The notes below the pieces were generated by a model. The model did not search any database. It worked only from the letters and a program-made list of their open reading frames with translations, and was not told the origin of the DNA. 46,110 nucleotides of DNA, from positions 1 to 46,110 of the forward strand of contig JADFSH010000015.1 of NCBI GenBank assembly GCA_022560875.1, read 5' to 3'. The position numbers were made by a program, and so were the translations under genes. Below, in pieces: positions 14,949-24,198 of the stretch; the first letter of the stretch is position 1; each line of letters begins with the position of its first letter. The stretch comes from Planctomycetota bacterium. Its GTDB lineage: Bacteria > Planctomycetota > Phycisphaerae > Phycisphaerales > SM1A02.

Positions 14949-17121
14949 CCGCTACTTCTCCTTCTCTAAGCAGGGAGTCCGCGAAGTTCAAGATAGGATT
15001 CAATTCTTTCAATTCGAGATCGATACTGACCCGGGCGGGATCGATGCCCACGAAATATTTCCGGTTAAAGGTGAGACTTCCTATGAGAACCTTCATGATC
15101 TCGCGCTGGCGATACAACTCCGGTGCCGCACGATAGGCGGGTATCTGTCCCCGAACGCGACTCGCCTTCGTCCGGGATTCGAGCACTCTGATCCAGCGTT
15201 CGTTTTCCGCCATCGCAATCGTTTGGGCAGTAATCCCTCCCCCCTGGAGGAGCAGATTTTCCACAACCTGACGCTGGGCGATTGTCTCCCTGGCATCCGG
15301 ACCCAGATCCCGCTTTAATCGCTCCCACTCAGTAATGCCATTCAGAACCGGATCAAGATATTCAGGAGAACCAAGATCGAATATCTGGGTGCGGGAGACA
15401 ATCTGATTCGTGGTTGCCATCGCTTGTCGCCGGGCTTCACGACTGATGCCTAGTTCCTCGAACGCCCCTTCGGTACCTTCAATCGGACGCATCGTGGGAA
15501 GACTGACCGCAACGACCTCCACGCCGGAATTGAGTTCATCAAAGGACGTTTGTATTCTGCTTTTGAGTTCCAGGGAAAGACTGGTATCGCCCAGCGCGAG
15601 TACCTCGTCCAGCGAAAGCTGGGCCAGATAGTCGTTGACCTCGCTGAGGGCCAAAGCCTGGAGCGTGAGTTCTCGATCGTCCAGACTTTTTCGACGATCC
15701 CTGGTTTCAGGGGCAAACCTGAGGTAATCCAGTAATCCCCCGTCTTTTTTAATTCGGTATTCAAGAATGATCTGAGCAAGGACCAGCGAGTAGAGGCTGC
15801 TGGCGTCTTCATTGACAACCTCCGTCACCTCCCCACCCGTCACTTTGGTGCTGAAGTACTCAGGATCAACTTGATCAACTTGGATCCGGGAAGCTCCCAC
15901 AATGAATGGGATCAGTTTCACATCGGTTTTGCCTTCAAGACTTTCCGTCCAGACATTGACCCGTGAGGTATTCCCCCATTGCGCCAGAGGCATGCTCATG
16001 CGTAACTGTCTGCCGGTGAGATACAGCGTGCGGATGCGGCTGACATCGTGAACCTCTGCCGTCTGAAAAGGCCAGGGCAGTTTCCACAAGATGCCTGATT
16101 CATGCACGCCTCCGACGATCTGACCCCCGCTGAACTTGACCGCCTGCTGATGAGGTTCAACCACGACCATGGTGTTGAGAAGGATCATCGAAGTCACGGC
16201 AATCGCAATCAACCAGATGAAACTCCTCAGGAGAAGCTGATATCCCCAAGTGCTGGTGACATCGAAACCGAATTGATAATTGACCGCTTCATTGAGCGAC
16301 CGCACCAGGTTATCCGGTGCGGCCAGTAAACTCAGTATCTTCGAGTCAAAGGCCGGTCTCGGAACCTCGCCGGGAATCCGTGGTCGGTAAAGGTTCAAGA
16401 TGAAGTTGAGGACGATTTCGATCGCGAGAAGAATCATGAAGACCGGAATCGCGTAACCGATGCCCTCGATGACCGCCGCCTTGTCGAAAAAGCGGAATCC
16501 AATACCAATGGCAATGGTAAGGCAGAGTAGGGAGGTGCCCACCATGTACGCGGCACCCCCGCGAAGATTCTGCCACGCGGTCTGCTTGGCCATTCCCGCC
16601 ACAAATCGCGAAAAGATGAATGCGGCGACGGAAGCCCCCAGGCACAGAGATATACCCCAACCCCGGTTGACGGTTTTGAGGAAGTCGCGGGCATTTTCAA
16701 CATCTCCCGTCAGATTCGTCATGAATCGAAGCATCAACCAGGCAAGCAGTCCCAGCAGTGCGGCCAAGGCCAGACTGGCGATCGGCATGAGCCATTTGTG
16801 CATCATCCGCAGCCGACGGGCAGCGACGTGCAACTCATCATCCTGCTTTTCAAACATGGAGATCGCGCTGCTGCCACGAGAGCTGGCCAACTCGTCCTCT
16901 TCCAGTGCTTCCAGACATTCGAGCTTGTGCTGATAGAAAATGACGATCAGCCCCAGCCAAACCACCAGTCCGGAGAGGGTGTACATGGACCCGAAGACGA
17001 ATGCCGTATCATTAAGATTGAGCCCGAATACGAGCAGGATCAGACCGATAACGAATTGCAGAAGCAGACCGAATGAGGCAACGCGAGCGGCTCGCTGGTA
17101 TGCGTGATGATCAATTCTCAT
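14941..17121 (-). CDS. Large SPFH/band-7 (HflK-like) protein with multi-helix N-terminal membrane domain
   Basis: Unusually large SPFH protein of 726 residues. The first about 250 residues carry six or so hydrophobic helices (near 15-35, 43-64, 112-133, 155-176, 192-212 and 224-246), unlike ordinary HflK with a single helix. Another helix at about 303-323 (FIWLIAIAVTSMILLNTMVVV) leads directly into an HflK-like SPFH domain (VVEPHQQAVKFSGGQIVGGV, GILWKLPWPFQTAEVHDV). Helical segments follow, with LSLDEVLALGDTSLSLELK. It is the first gene of the six-gene minus-strand cluster, with an AGGAAG site 6 nt before the ATG. The N-terminal domain may be a membrane platform for the other two SPFH proteins; that is inference. 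Confidence 0.85.
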   Translation of the reverse strand: MRIDHHAYQRAARVASFGLLLQFVIGLILLVFGLNLNDTAFVFGSMYTLSGLVVWLGLIVIFYQHKLECLEALEEDELASSRGSSAISMFEKQDDELHVAARRLRMMHKWLMPIASLALAALLGLLAWLMLRFMTNLTGDVENARDFLKTVNRGWGISLCLGASVAAFIFSRFVAGMAKQTAWQNLRGGAAYMVGTSLLCLTIAIGIGFRFFDKAAVIEGIGYAIPVFMILLAIEIVLNFILNLYRPRIPGEVPRPAFDSKILSLLAAPDNLVRSLNEAVNYQFGFDVTSTWGYQLLLRSFIWLIAIAVTSMILLNTMVVVEPHQQAVKFSGGQIVGGVHESGILWKLPWPFQTAEVHDVSRIRTLYLTGRQLRMSMPLAQWGNTSRVNVWTESLEGKTDVKLIPFIVGASRIQVDQVDPEYFSTKVTGGEVTEVVNEDASSLYSLVLAQIILEYRIKKDGGLLDYLRFAPETRDRRKSLDDRELTLQALALSEVNDYLAQLSLDEVLALGDTSLSLELKSRIQTSFDELNSGVEVVAVSLPTMRPIEGTEGAFEELGISREARRQAMATTNQIVSRTQIFDLGSPEYLDPVLNGITEWERLKRDLGPDARETIAQRQVVENLLLQGGGITAQTIAMAENERWIRVLESRTKASRVRGQIPAYRAAPELYRQREIMKVLIGSLTFNRKYFVGIDPARVSIDLELKELNPILNFADSLLREGEVADE

Positions 17122-17411
17122 GACTTCCTCGGTCGTATAGAAATGTCAAGACCCGCGAACACACCTTGCCCATATCGGTTTGGATCGATAACTTCAGTGA
17201 CGCCTTGCACTTAGTGCATTTTTGCATCACCGGGATCACCCGAGGGGCTCGAAGTTCGCCGATTGCGGGCCCATCACAGCGAACCTCGATCCGTTCCAGT
17301 ACGTACCATGCCCCACCCGAGGTTCACCGTTTCGGTCGAAAATGTCCTGACCGAGCAGTTTTTCCCGATCCATGCCAGAATCGGCCCTGACTCGCCGGGG
17401 CATCCGCAACG
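17122..17411. promoter_or_regulatory. Divergent intergenic region between the SPFH-ABC cluster and the ABC-2 permease gene
   Basis: 290 nt separating two divergent genes, so it should hold both promoters, though I cannot place -10 or -35 boxes with confidence. A short hairpin on the plus strand (TGCAC-TTA-GTGCA, 17206-17218) followed by five T residues looks like a weak terminator or attenuator. If real, it could act in the leader of the permease gene at 17412. Confidence 0.35.
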
Positions 17412-18545
17412 ATGTTTGAGCAGATAATCGCGATAACCCGCAATACGTTCTATGAGAGCATACGCCAGCCGATCATGCTCGTGGTGCTGCTTATCAGCAC
17501 GGTCATGATCATTCTGAGCAACCCTCTCTCGGCATTCACCATGGCCAACGACCAGAGGATGCTGATTGATATCGGAATGGCCACGGTTTTCATGTGTGGG
17601 GCCCTTCTGGCGGCGTTTATCGCCACTACCGTCCTGGGTCAGGAAATCGAGAACCGGACTGCTTTGACCGTGATTTCCAAACCGGTGGGGCGGCCGATAT
17701 TCGTACTCGGCAAATTCTTTGGCGTTGCCGGGGCCCTGGCTCTGGCCACCCTCTATATGAGCCTGGTCTTCATGCTTGTGGAACTGCACTCGGTTCTCCA
17801 GACCGTTCGAGACCCCTTGCACCTTCCCGTTCTGACGTTCGGTATCGGTGCGACCATAATTGGCATCATTGCCGCGGTGTGGTGCAACTACTTCTACAAC
17901 AAGGTGTTCGCCAGCAGCGTGATTTGCTTCATGACGGTGCTCCTCGGGCTAGCGTATTTTTTCAGCCTGATGTTTTCGCACGATTTTACGCCGCAGCCTA
18001 TTTTTACCTCGTTCAAGGGGCAATTGTGGATGGCGTTGTTTGGCGTGTTCATGGCCATTGCTGTTCTGACCGCCATTGCCATCGCAACTTCGACTCGCCT
18101 TGGACAAGTGATGACGCTGGCGGTAACCATCGGCGTCTTCCTGGGCGGCCTGCTCTCGGATTGGTATTTCGGTCAGAAAATCCAGGCGATGAAAGAGATC
18201 TGGTTAAAGCGGGCCAGTGTCCAGGATCTTACGCACAGCGAGGAATTCATACGGACAATCCATAGGACCAGCGGGGAAATACAGACGATAACGGAGACGA
18301 TTCAAGTGGCTGATGTTCCGTTGTCTGACATGGCTATGGGCAGCGAGACCCTGATGTATTACCTGCTCAATATAGGGTATTCCGTCGTTCCCAATTTCCA
18401 GGTTCTGTGGCTCTCTGACGCGGTCACTCAGGAACACATCATCCCTTCCAGCTATTTGCTCAAAACAACCATCTATGGCGTCTTTTGCATTATTTTCGCT
18501 CTCAGCGCCGCCATCTTTCTCTTCCAACGACGCGAAGTCGGCTAA
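17412..18545 (+). CDS. ABC-2 type transporter permease
   Basis: Integral membrane protein of 377 residues with about seven hydrophobic helices. The first is at about 21-43. Then comes the ABC-2 coupling signature EIENRTALTVISKPVGRPIFVLGKF (spread over about 77-101). Further helices lie near 101-122, 137-158, 166-190, 205-225 and 230-250, with a last one at 350-370 after a periplasmic loop. It has no adjacent ATPase on its own strand. The ATPase of the divergent cluster (12410-11181) is the nearest partner. The start at 17412 is the first in-frame ATG and gives the usual short cytoplasmic N-terminus. Confidence 0.83.
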   Translation: MFEQIIAITRNTFYESIRQPIMLVVLLISTVMIILSNPLSAFTMANDQRMLIDIGMATVFMCGALLAAFIATTVLGQEIENRTALTVISKPVGRPIFVLGKFFGVAGALALATLYMSLVFMLVELHSVLQTVRDPLHLPVLTFGIGATIIGIIAAVWCNYFYNKVFASSVICFMTVLLGLAYFFSLMFSHDFTPQPIFTSFKGQLWMALFGVFMAIAVLTAIAIATSTRLGQVMTLAVTIGVFLGGLLSDWYFGQKIQAMKEIWLKRASVQDLTHSEEFIRTIHRTSGEIQTITETIQVADVPLSDMAMGSETLMYYLLNIGYSVVPNFQVLWLSDAVTQEHIIPSSYLLKTTIYGVFCIIFALSAAIFLFQRREVG

Positions 18546-18648
18546 TCGTTGACTCTGAGAATAGAGAACTTCCCCGGTTCCCGGCGATAAATCTGTCGTA
18601 CTCAACTTCTGATCACCCCCTATCATGCTCGCCAAGGAGCTATGCCGC

Positions 18649-21567
18649 ATGGCGGAGATCAAGTCCATTCGAGTGCGCGGGGCGCAGGAACACAATCTCA
18701 GGTCGATCGATATCGACATCCCGCGTGATGAGATGGTCGTCATCACGGGGGTTTCCGGTTCCGGAAAGAGTTCGCTGGCTTTCGACACCATATTCGCCGA
18801 AGGACAGCGAAAATACATGGAATCGCTCAGCGCCTACGCGCGACAGTTCCTGGATCAGATGCAAAAACCCAATGTGGAGTCAATCGAGGGATTGCCTCCC
18901 ACCATCGCCATTCAGCAGCGATCCTCCAGCCACAATCCCCGTTCAACCGTTGCCACCACGACTGAAATATACGACTACCTGCGTCTCCTGATGGCAAGAT
19001 GCGGACAGCCGACCTGCTGGCGGGTGGTTGGTGGTTCCATTTCCCGGCCGCGCTACTGTGGCAAATCCATTGCCGCATTCAGTGCCACGCAAATCGTCGA
19101 TTCCCTGCTATTTTTCGAAACCGGGACGAGGCTCATGATCTGCTCGCCCCTCATTCGCGGAAAAAAAGGCTACCACCGCGAGGTCATTGAAAGCTTGCAG
19201 AAACACGGATTCGTCCGCGCGCGGGTTGATGGGGTTTTCATCGACATTCGGGAAGTCCTGAAGGAGGGTGGTGACAACCCGCTTAATCTCGGTCGATATG
19301 AACAACATACGATCGAGGCCGTTGTCGATCGCCTGGTCATGAAACCTGACCTAAGACAGCGTCTCGCGGATTCCGTCGAAGTCGCACTGAAGCTGAGCGA
19401 AGGATTGCTCGTCGTACTGGTGGAAGAGAGTGAAGTCTGGATCGAACATCGATACAGCGAAAAGTTCGCCTGCCCTGATCATCCCGAATGCAGCATAGAC
19501 GAACTTGAGCCCCGCCTTTTCTCCTTCAATTCCCCGTATGGCGCCTGTCCACGTTGTGACGGCCTGGGCATGGTCTCCGAGTTCGATGAAAATCTCATCG
19601 TCACCGACCCCTCACTCTCACTCGCGGACGGGGCGATCGAGCCCTGGCGAAAGAACGGCAGGCGGATGAACATGCTCTATGGCAGGATGATTCGATCCTT
19701 CTGCAAGAGCATGAACACTTCTCGAGACACGCCCTTTGGAAAGCTTCCCCGAAACGCACGACGCATTCTCATGCATGGCACGGCAGAAGAGGATGAGGCG
19801 AACAATGGATTCAGTTTCGAGGGTGTCATTCCGAACCTTCATCGTCGCTATGACAAATCCGAAAGCGATTTCGTCAAGGAGCGACTGCGAAATTACATGA
19901 CGGGAGCGTCCTGCCCCGATTGCGAAGGCAAACGTCTCCGCCCCGAAGCCCTGCATGTCATGCTGAGCAGTGGCAGGCTCACGGTAAGTCTTGCTGACAT
20001 TACGGCCATGACCATCGATCAGGCGATCGGATTCTTCGAAACCATTGAATTGAGCGCGGAGAAGCAGCGTATCGCCGAACCGATCCTGCGCGAGATTCGC
20101 AATCGGCTGGGGTTTCTCGCCTCCGTCGGTCTGAACTATTTGAATCTTGACCGGGGAAGTTCCACGCTCTCGGGAGGCGAAGCGCAGCGTATCCGCCTCG
20201 CTACGCAGGTCGGTTCCGGGCTGGTCGGAGTGTGTTATGTACTCGACGAACCCACCATCGGACTGCATCAGCGTGACAACGACCGACTGATCGACACGCT
20301 TCGTCATCTCACGGACATTGGGAATACGGTCCTCATCGTCGAGCACGACGAAGGCATGATCCGCGCCGCCGACACCATTATCGACATTGGTCCCGGCCCC
20401 GGCAAACACGGCGGAGAGGTTGTGGCCCGGGGATCGGTCGAAGATCTGCTCATGAATGAAGATTCGCTCACGGGAGCCTATCTCTCTGGTCGGCGACAAG
20501 TGACCGTGCCGAAAAAAAGACGCACGTTACGCGAATCACGAGCCATCACCATCAAAGGCGCCCGTGCCAACAACCTCAAATCCATAGACGTGACCATACC
20601 GTTATCAGGGTTTATCTGCGTGACCGGCGTTTCCGGCTCGGGCAAATCCACACTCGTCAACGATATCCTGCTCAAGTCGGCACGAAAGGCGATCACCAAA
20701 TCAAGAGTTGTGCCGGGGGCGCACAGTCGCGTCAACGGGCTGGGGCAATTAGACCGGGTGGTCCAAGTCGATCAGTCTCCCATCGGCCGCACCCCGCGTT
20801 CGAACTCGGCAACTTATACCGGCATATTTGATGACATCCGCAAGTTATATTCGCAAACCCGGGAGGCGAAAATCCGCGCCTACCAGCCCGGACGATTTAG
20901 CTTTAACGTCAAAGGAGGGCGTTGTGAAGCGTGTCAGGGGCAAGGGGTCAAGAAAATCGAAATGCACTTCCTACCGGACGTGTTCGTGACCTGTGAAATT
21001 TGCAAGGGTCAGCGCTACAACCGGGAAACGCTCGAAGTGACATACCGGCACAGGTCGATTGCGGACATACTCGCCCTGACAGTAGAAGAAGCGCTGGAGT
21101 TCTTCGAGGCTCATCGTCGCATCCTGCGCATGTTGCAGTGTCTGCATGATGTCGGCCTCGATTATCTCGAACTCGGACAACCCTCGACTACTCTGTCCGG
21201 AGGAGAGGCGCAGCGAATCAAGCTCGCCCGCGAGTTGGGGACAACGACCACCGGCCGCACTCTCTATATTCTCGACGAACCGACGACCGGACTGCATTTT
21301 GCCGATGTGGAAAAATTGCTGGACGTACTCAATCGGCTGGTGGATCAGGGCAATACCCTGGTCGTCATCGAGCATAATCTTGACGTCATCAAGTCTGCGG
21401 ACTGGATCATCGATCTTGGTCCGGAAGGAGGCGACGGCGGGGGGCGGGTGGTGTCGGTGGGAACCCCTGAACACATCGCACGTTGTCGCTCAAGCCATAC
21501 CGGGCGCTGGCTCAAATCCGCCCTGAAGGGGACGGGAAAACGCGGCCGGACGGCTCGCGTTTCCTGA
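18649..21567 (+). CDS. uvrA: Excinuclease ABC subunit A (UvrA)
   Basis: DNA-damage recognition ATPase of nucleotide excision repair, 972 residues. The ATG at 18649 has AAGGAG 9 nt upstream and gives the conserved start IKSIRVRGAQEHNL; the ATG at 18625 would add eight residues. Two ABC modules are present: Walker A GVSGSGKSSLAFDT near residue 34 and GVSGSGKSTLVND near 658, signatures STLSGGEAQRIRLA and TTLSGGEAQRIKLA, and Walker B YVLDEPTIGLH and YILDEPTTGLH. The C-terminal zinc finger has the normal CxxC ... CxxC arrangement (CEACQGQG ... CEICKGQ). The first zinc site reads CPDHPEC ... CPRC, so its first pair is spaced C-x5-C rather than C-x2-C. The gene has its own gap from the upstream permease. 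Confidence 0.97.
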   Translation: MAEIKSIRVRGAQEHNLRSIDIDIPRDEMVVITGVSGSGKSSLAFDTIFAEGQRKYMESLSAYARQFLDQMQKPNVESIEGLPPTIAIQQRSSSHNPRSTVATTTEIYDYLRLLMARCGQPTCWRVVGGSISRPRYCGKSIAAFSATQIVDSLLFFETGTRLMICSPLIRGKKGYHREVIESLQKHGFVRARVDGVFIDIREVLKEGGDNPLNLGRYEQHTIEAVVDRLVMKPDLRQRLADSVEVALKLSEGLLVVLVEESEVWIEHRYSEKFACPDHPECSIDELEPRLFSFNSPYGACPRCDGLGMVSEFDENLIVTDPSLSLADGAIEPWRKNGRRMNMLYGRMIRSFCKSMNTSRDTPFGKLPRNARRILMHGTAEEDEANNGFSFEGVIPNLHRRYDKSESDFVKERLRNYMTGASCPDCEGKRLRPEALHVMLSSGRLTVSLADITAMTIDQAIGFFETIELSAEKQRIAEPILREIRNRLGFLASVGLNYLNLDRGSSTLSGGEAQRIRLATQVGSGLVGVCYVLDEPTIGLHQRDNDRLIDTLRHLTDIGNTVLIVEHDEGMIRAADTIIDIGPGPGKHGGEVVARGSVEDLLMNEDSLTGAYLSGRRQVTVPKKRRTLRESRAITIKGARANNLKSIDVTIPLSGFICVTGVSGSGKSTLVNDILLKSARKAITKSRVVPGAHSRVNGLGQLDRVVQVDQSPIGRTPRSNSATYTGIFDDIRKLYSQTREAKIRAYQPGRFSFNVKGGRCEACQGQGVKKIEMHFLPDVFVTCEICKGQRYNRETLEVTYRHRSIADILALTVEEALEFFEAHRRILRMLQCLHDVGLDYLELGQPSTTLSGGEAQRIKLARELGTTTTGRTLYILDEPTTGLHFADVEKLLDVLNRLVDQGNTLVVIEHNLDVIKSADWIIDLGPEGGDGGGRVVSVGTPEHIARCRSSHTGRWLKSALKGTGKRGRTARVS

Positions 21568-21779
21568 ATTCCAGAGGCCAGGCATGCGGTCAATCATGAT
21601 TTTCTGGAGGGTCAGACGATGAAATGAGGAGATTCGCCCCTCACCATTGAATTTGAGACTGGCGAAAATGGACCGTCAGTGGCACACTGTAGTATGTGAG
21701 AGACATATCGGGATCAGCCCGGTGTGTATCAAGGGCCGGAGCACTTATCCGCCCTGCGATTTTCCTCGAAGGAGCCAAC

Positions 21780-23174
21780 ATGCGCTTATTCGAAAATCGC
21801 AGAAATGCCGCAGAGAATCTATCCGAGAACCTGGAGTTTCTCCGGGAAGAAAAACCTATCGTTGTGGGCCTGATGAATGGCGGCGTGATCATTGCGGAGA
21901 TCGTCGCCAAGCATCTCGACGCTCCGCTCGACGTGATGTTGATAGAAAAATTGAGTGCTCCCAAAGTACCGGATCACGTGGTTGGGGTGGTTGACGAGCA
22001 CGGTCGAATTTCCATGATCGAATCCGTGGCGAGATGGCATCATCTGACCAGCCAGAAGATGGTGGAGCCAGCCCGAATCGTCTTTGAGAAACTCCAGAAA
22101 AGACGAGCCAGGATTCGCGAAATTCTCCCGGAGCGGGAAGTGCGCCGACGGACGGTTATTATCGTTGATGAAGGAGTTGACAAAGGAGCGCGTATGCTCG
22201 GGGCTATCTCGTCAATGCGCGATCGCGGGGCGGCGAAAATCGTCGTGGCCGCACCCGCCGGTGCGAGCAGGGCTTGCTGGCAGCTTCGTGATACGGCTGA
22301 TGTCGTGGTCATTCCGCACCAGCCATCCAAGTATAAAGGTGTTAATCATTTCTACCGTAATTTTCCGGCCATCTCTGACGAAACGGTTTACGCCATCATC
22401 GAACGACAGGTCAAGGAGCGACCCGAACAGCAGCAATCCGGCGTGAAAACAATCCAGATCAATGTTAAAAACTCACTCGGCATGAATTTGGCCTGTGAGC
22501 TGGATATCCCCCCCCCCGATAATGACGATGATGTGACAGCGCGGCCGGCGGTGATATTCGCTCATGGCTTCGAGAGCAACAGCATCAGTCCTCGCAACGT
22601 ACCAATCAGCCGTCGTCTCGCCAAACGTGGCATTATCGGCGTGCGTTTGGATTTCACCGGTCACGGGCGATCCGAGGGCACGATCGAGCAGGCCACCGAC
22701 GAGCAGATGCTCTCCGACTTGAGAAATGCCTGTAGTGCCATCCTCAATTTAAAGGAAATCGATCCCAAAAGACTCGGCATGGTCGGCTCGGGAACGGGCG
22801 GCTGTATCGCGATGAAGTTCGCGGCAAGCGAGCCATTACTCAATTCTCTCGTTCTGCGCGGTCCCCTGTGTGGAGATGTAAGTGATATCGCTCCTCTCAT
22901 CAAGGCTTCGACGCTCATCATACATGCGGAAAGCGATACTGCGCTGGAGGAAGGGGTGAACAGTATTAATGATCATCTCTCCTGTACGCACGAGTACATG
23001 CGTATTCCCCAATCCAATCGCCTGTTCAATGATCCAATCAGTATGGAACTGATGATAAACGCGACCGTGGAATGGTTCGTCGATCATCTCATGAACGTTC
23101 AGCAGGGGAAAGGATCGCCAATCGGGCAGAGAACGGGGGAACTCTCGGCCAGCTCAATCAATGAACCTGATTAA
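21780..23174 (+). CDS. Phosphoribosyltransferase-like / alpha/beta hydrolase-like fusion, probably catalytically impaired
   Basis: Two-domain protein of 464 residues. The ATG at 21780 follows AAGGAG by 6 nt; a longer frame from 21696 lacks such a site. Residues 1-215 match the PRTase-like domain found fused to hydrolases in many bacteria: LFENRRNAAENL, VVGLMNGGVIIAEIVAKHL, LDVMLIEKLSAP. The PRPP-loop region reads VIIVDEGVDKGARM (126-139), not the usual DDGxxTGxTM. Residues 222-440 match an alpha/beta hydrolase (VIFAHGFESNS, LDFTGHGRSEG). The nucleophile elbow reads GSGTGG, with Gly338 in the serine position. The usual catalytic His position is Asn413 (QSNRLF). Asp386 is retained. A ten-C run at 22508-22517 codes for the interdomain PPP. 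A scaffold or regulatory role is possible, but the function is unknown. Confidence 0.82.
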   Translation: MRLFENRRNAAENLSENLEFLREEKPIVVGLMNGGVIIAEIVAKHLDAPLDVMLIEKLSAPKVPDHVVGVVDEHGRISMIESVARWHHLTSQKMVEPARIVFEKLQKRRARIREILPEREVRRRTVIIVDEGVDKGARMLGAISSMRDRGAAKIVVAAPAGASRACWQLRDTADVVVIPHQPSKYKGVNHFYRNFPAISDETVYAIIERQVKERPEQQQSGVKTIQINVKNSLGMNLACELDIPPPDNDDDVTARPAVIFAHGFESNSISPRNVPISRRLAKRGIIGVRLDFTGHGRSEGTIEQATDEQMLSDLRNACSAILNLKEIDPKRLGMVGSGTGGCIAMKFAASEPLLNSLVLRGPLCGDVSDIAPLIKASTLIIHAESDTALEEGVNSINDHLSCTHEYMRIPQSNRLFNDPISMELMINATVEWFVDHLMNVQQGKGSPIGQRTGELSASSINEPD

Positions 23175-23303
23175 TCCAGGGTTCGCCGGGGCATTTCTGC
23201 CATCATTCCCGGGCTTTAACCACGACGATATCGACTCGTTCTCTGGTAAGACATAAGGCTCGGGCGGCGGTTGCGGGTGAGCGGTTATTTGAATTCAGCC
23301 GCT

Positions 23304-24095
23304 TTAAAACTGCTTGTGAGCCGGACGCTGGGACGGGGGTTTCACTCCCAGGATCGCCCGCATGAGTTTCAGATCATCCGGCGTGGTAATCTTGATATTC
23401 CCCGGATTACCATCAATCACATATACCGCTTCGTTGAGGCGTTCGACAAGTGAAGCGTCGTCAGTCGCCCCATCCATGTTGTTCTGAGCGTAGGCGCGTT
23501 TGAGAAGATCCGCCTTAAAAACCTGAGGTGTCTGGATCTCGACCAGATTCTCGCGAGAGATGGTCTCAAGTACGCGACTGGTCCTGATCTCGATCCGCCC
23601 TGCCCCGCCGAGGATGGAGTCCGCAATCCCGTCTTCCTCGTTTGCCTCGACCTTCATCACTTCCGGACTGATGCGCTTGACGGTAGCGTTGATGCGAACG
23701 CCGGGCACTACCGCCGGTTGCGATTGGGCCGCTTCAAAAATCCGGTCCAACAGGGCTTTGTCGGTCCCCGGTCGAGCTGCGTCATGCACGGCAATATGGG
23801 TGGCATTTTCCGGGACGGCGACCAGAGCGTTACGCACGGTCTCCCATCGATCAGCACGCCCGCCTTCCACCACCACTGCGCCGAGAAAACCGAGCGTCGC
23901 CCCGAATCTCTCCCGGAACCGGTCCATGTCATCGGGCGGTCCCGCCACGATGATACGATCCACTTCATCGCGCTTGGAGAAGATTTCCACAGTGCGTATC
24001 AGCATCGGTCTGCCGCCAATGTCCTGGAGCAGCTTGTCAGATTCTCCGAAGCGGGAACTCCGTCCTGCGGCGGGAATGATCACACATACCTTCAT
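23304..24095 (-). CDS. ispD: 2-C-methyl-D-erythritol 4-phosphate cytidylyltransferase
   Basis: Third enzyme of the MEP isoprenoid pathway, transferring CMP from CTP to MEP. It has 263 residues from the ATG at 24095, which has a GGAG site 8 nt upstream; the 15 residues encoded further upstream are not family-like. Key motifs are the CTP-binding IIPAAGRSSRFGESDKLL (6-23), AVHDAARP, EIQTPQVFKADLL and the C-terminal GNIKITTPDDLKLMRAIL. The protein is longer than the usual 225-235 residues. An insertion of roughly 25 residues lies between TVKRI and QTPQVF, a position close to the substrate-binding/dimer arm. It is 103 nt downstream of the FapA-like gene on the same strand, so it may share its transcript. 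Confidence 0.93.
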   Translation of the reverse strand: MKVCVIIPAAGRSSRFGESDKLLQDIGGRPMLIRTVEIFSKRDEVDRIIVAGPPDDMDRFRERFGATLGFLGAVVVEGGRADRWETVRNALVAVPENATHIAVHDAARPGTDKALLDRIFEAAQSQPAVVPGVRINATVKRISPEVMKVEANEEDGIADSILGGAGRIEIRTSRVLETISRENLVEIQTPQVFKADLLKRAYAQNNMDGATDDASLVERLNEAVYVIDGNPGNIKITTPDDLKLMRAILGVKPPSQRPAHKQF

Positions 24096-24198
24096 CAATC
24101 CATCTCCTGACTGCTTGTCTGACAAGAGATAGTACTGCAATATGACCTTGAATTTCCAGTGGACGAATGAGCTTGGATCCGTTCAGCACGGCAACGCG

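Noticed and set aside
19618-20499. A 293-codon open frame opposite uvrA.
   Set aside because: uvrA is certain on the other strand and the frame shows no family features.
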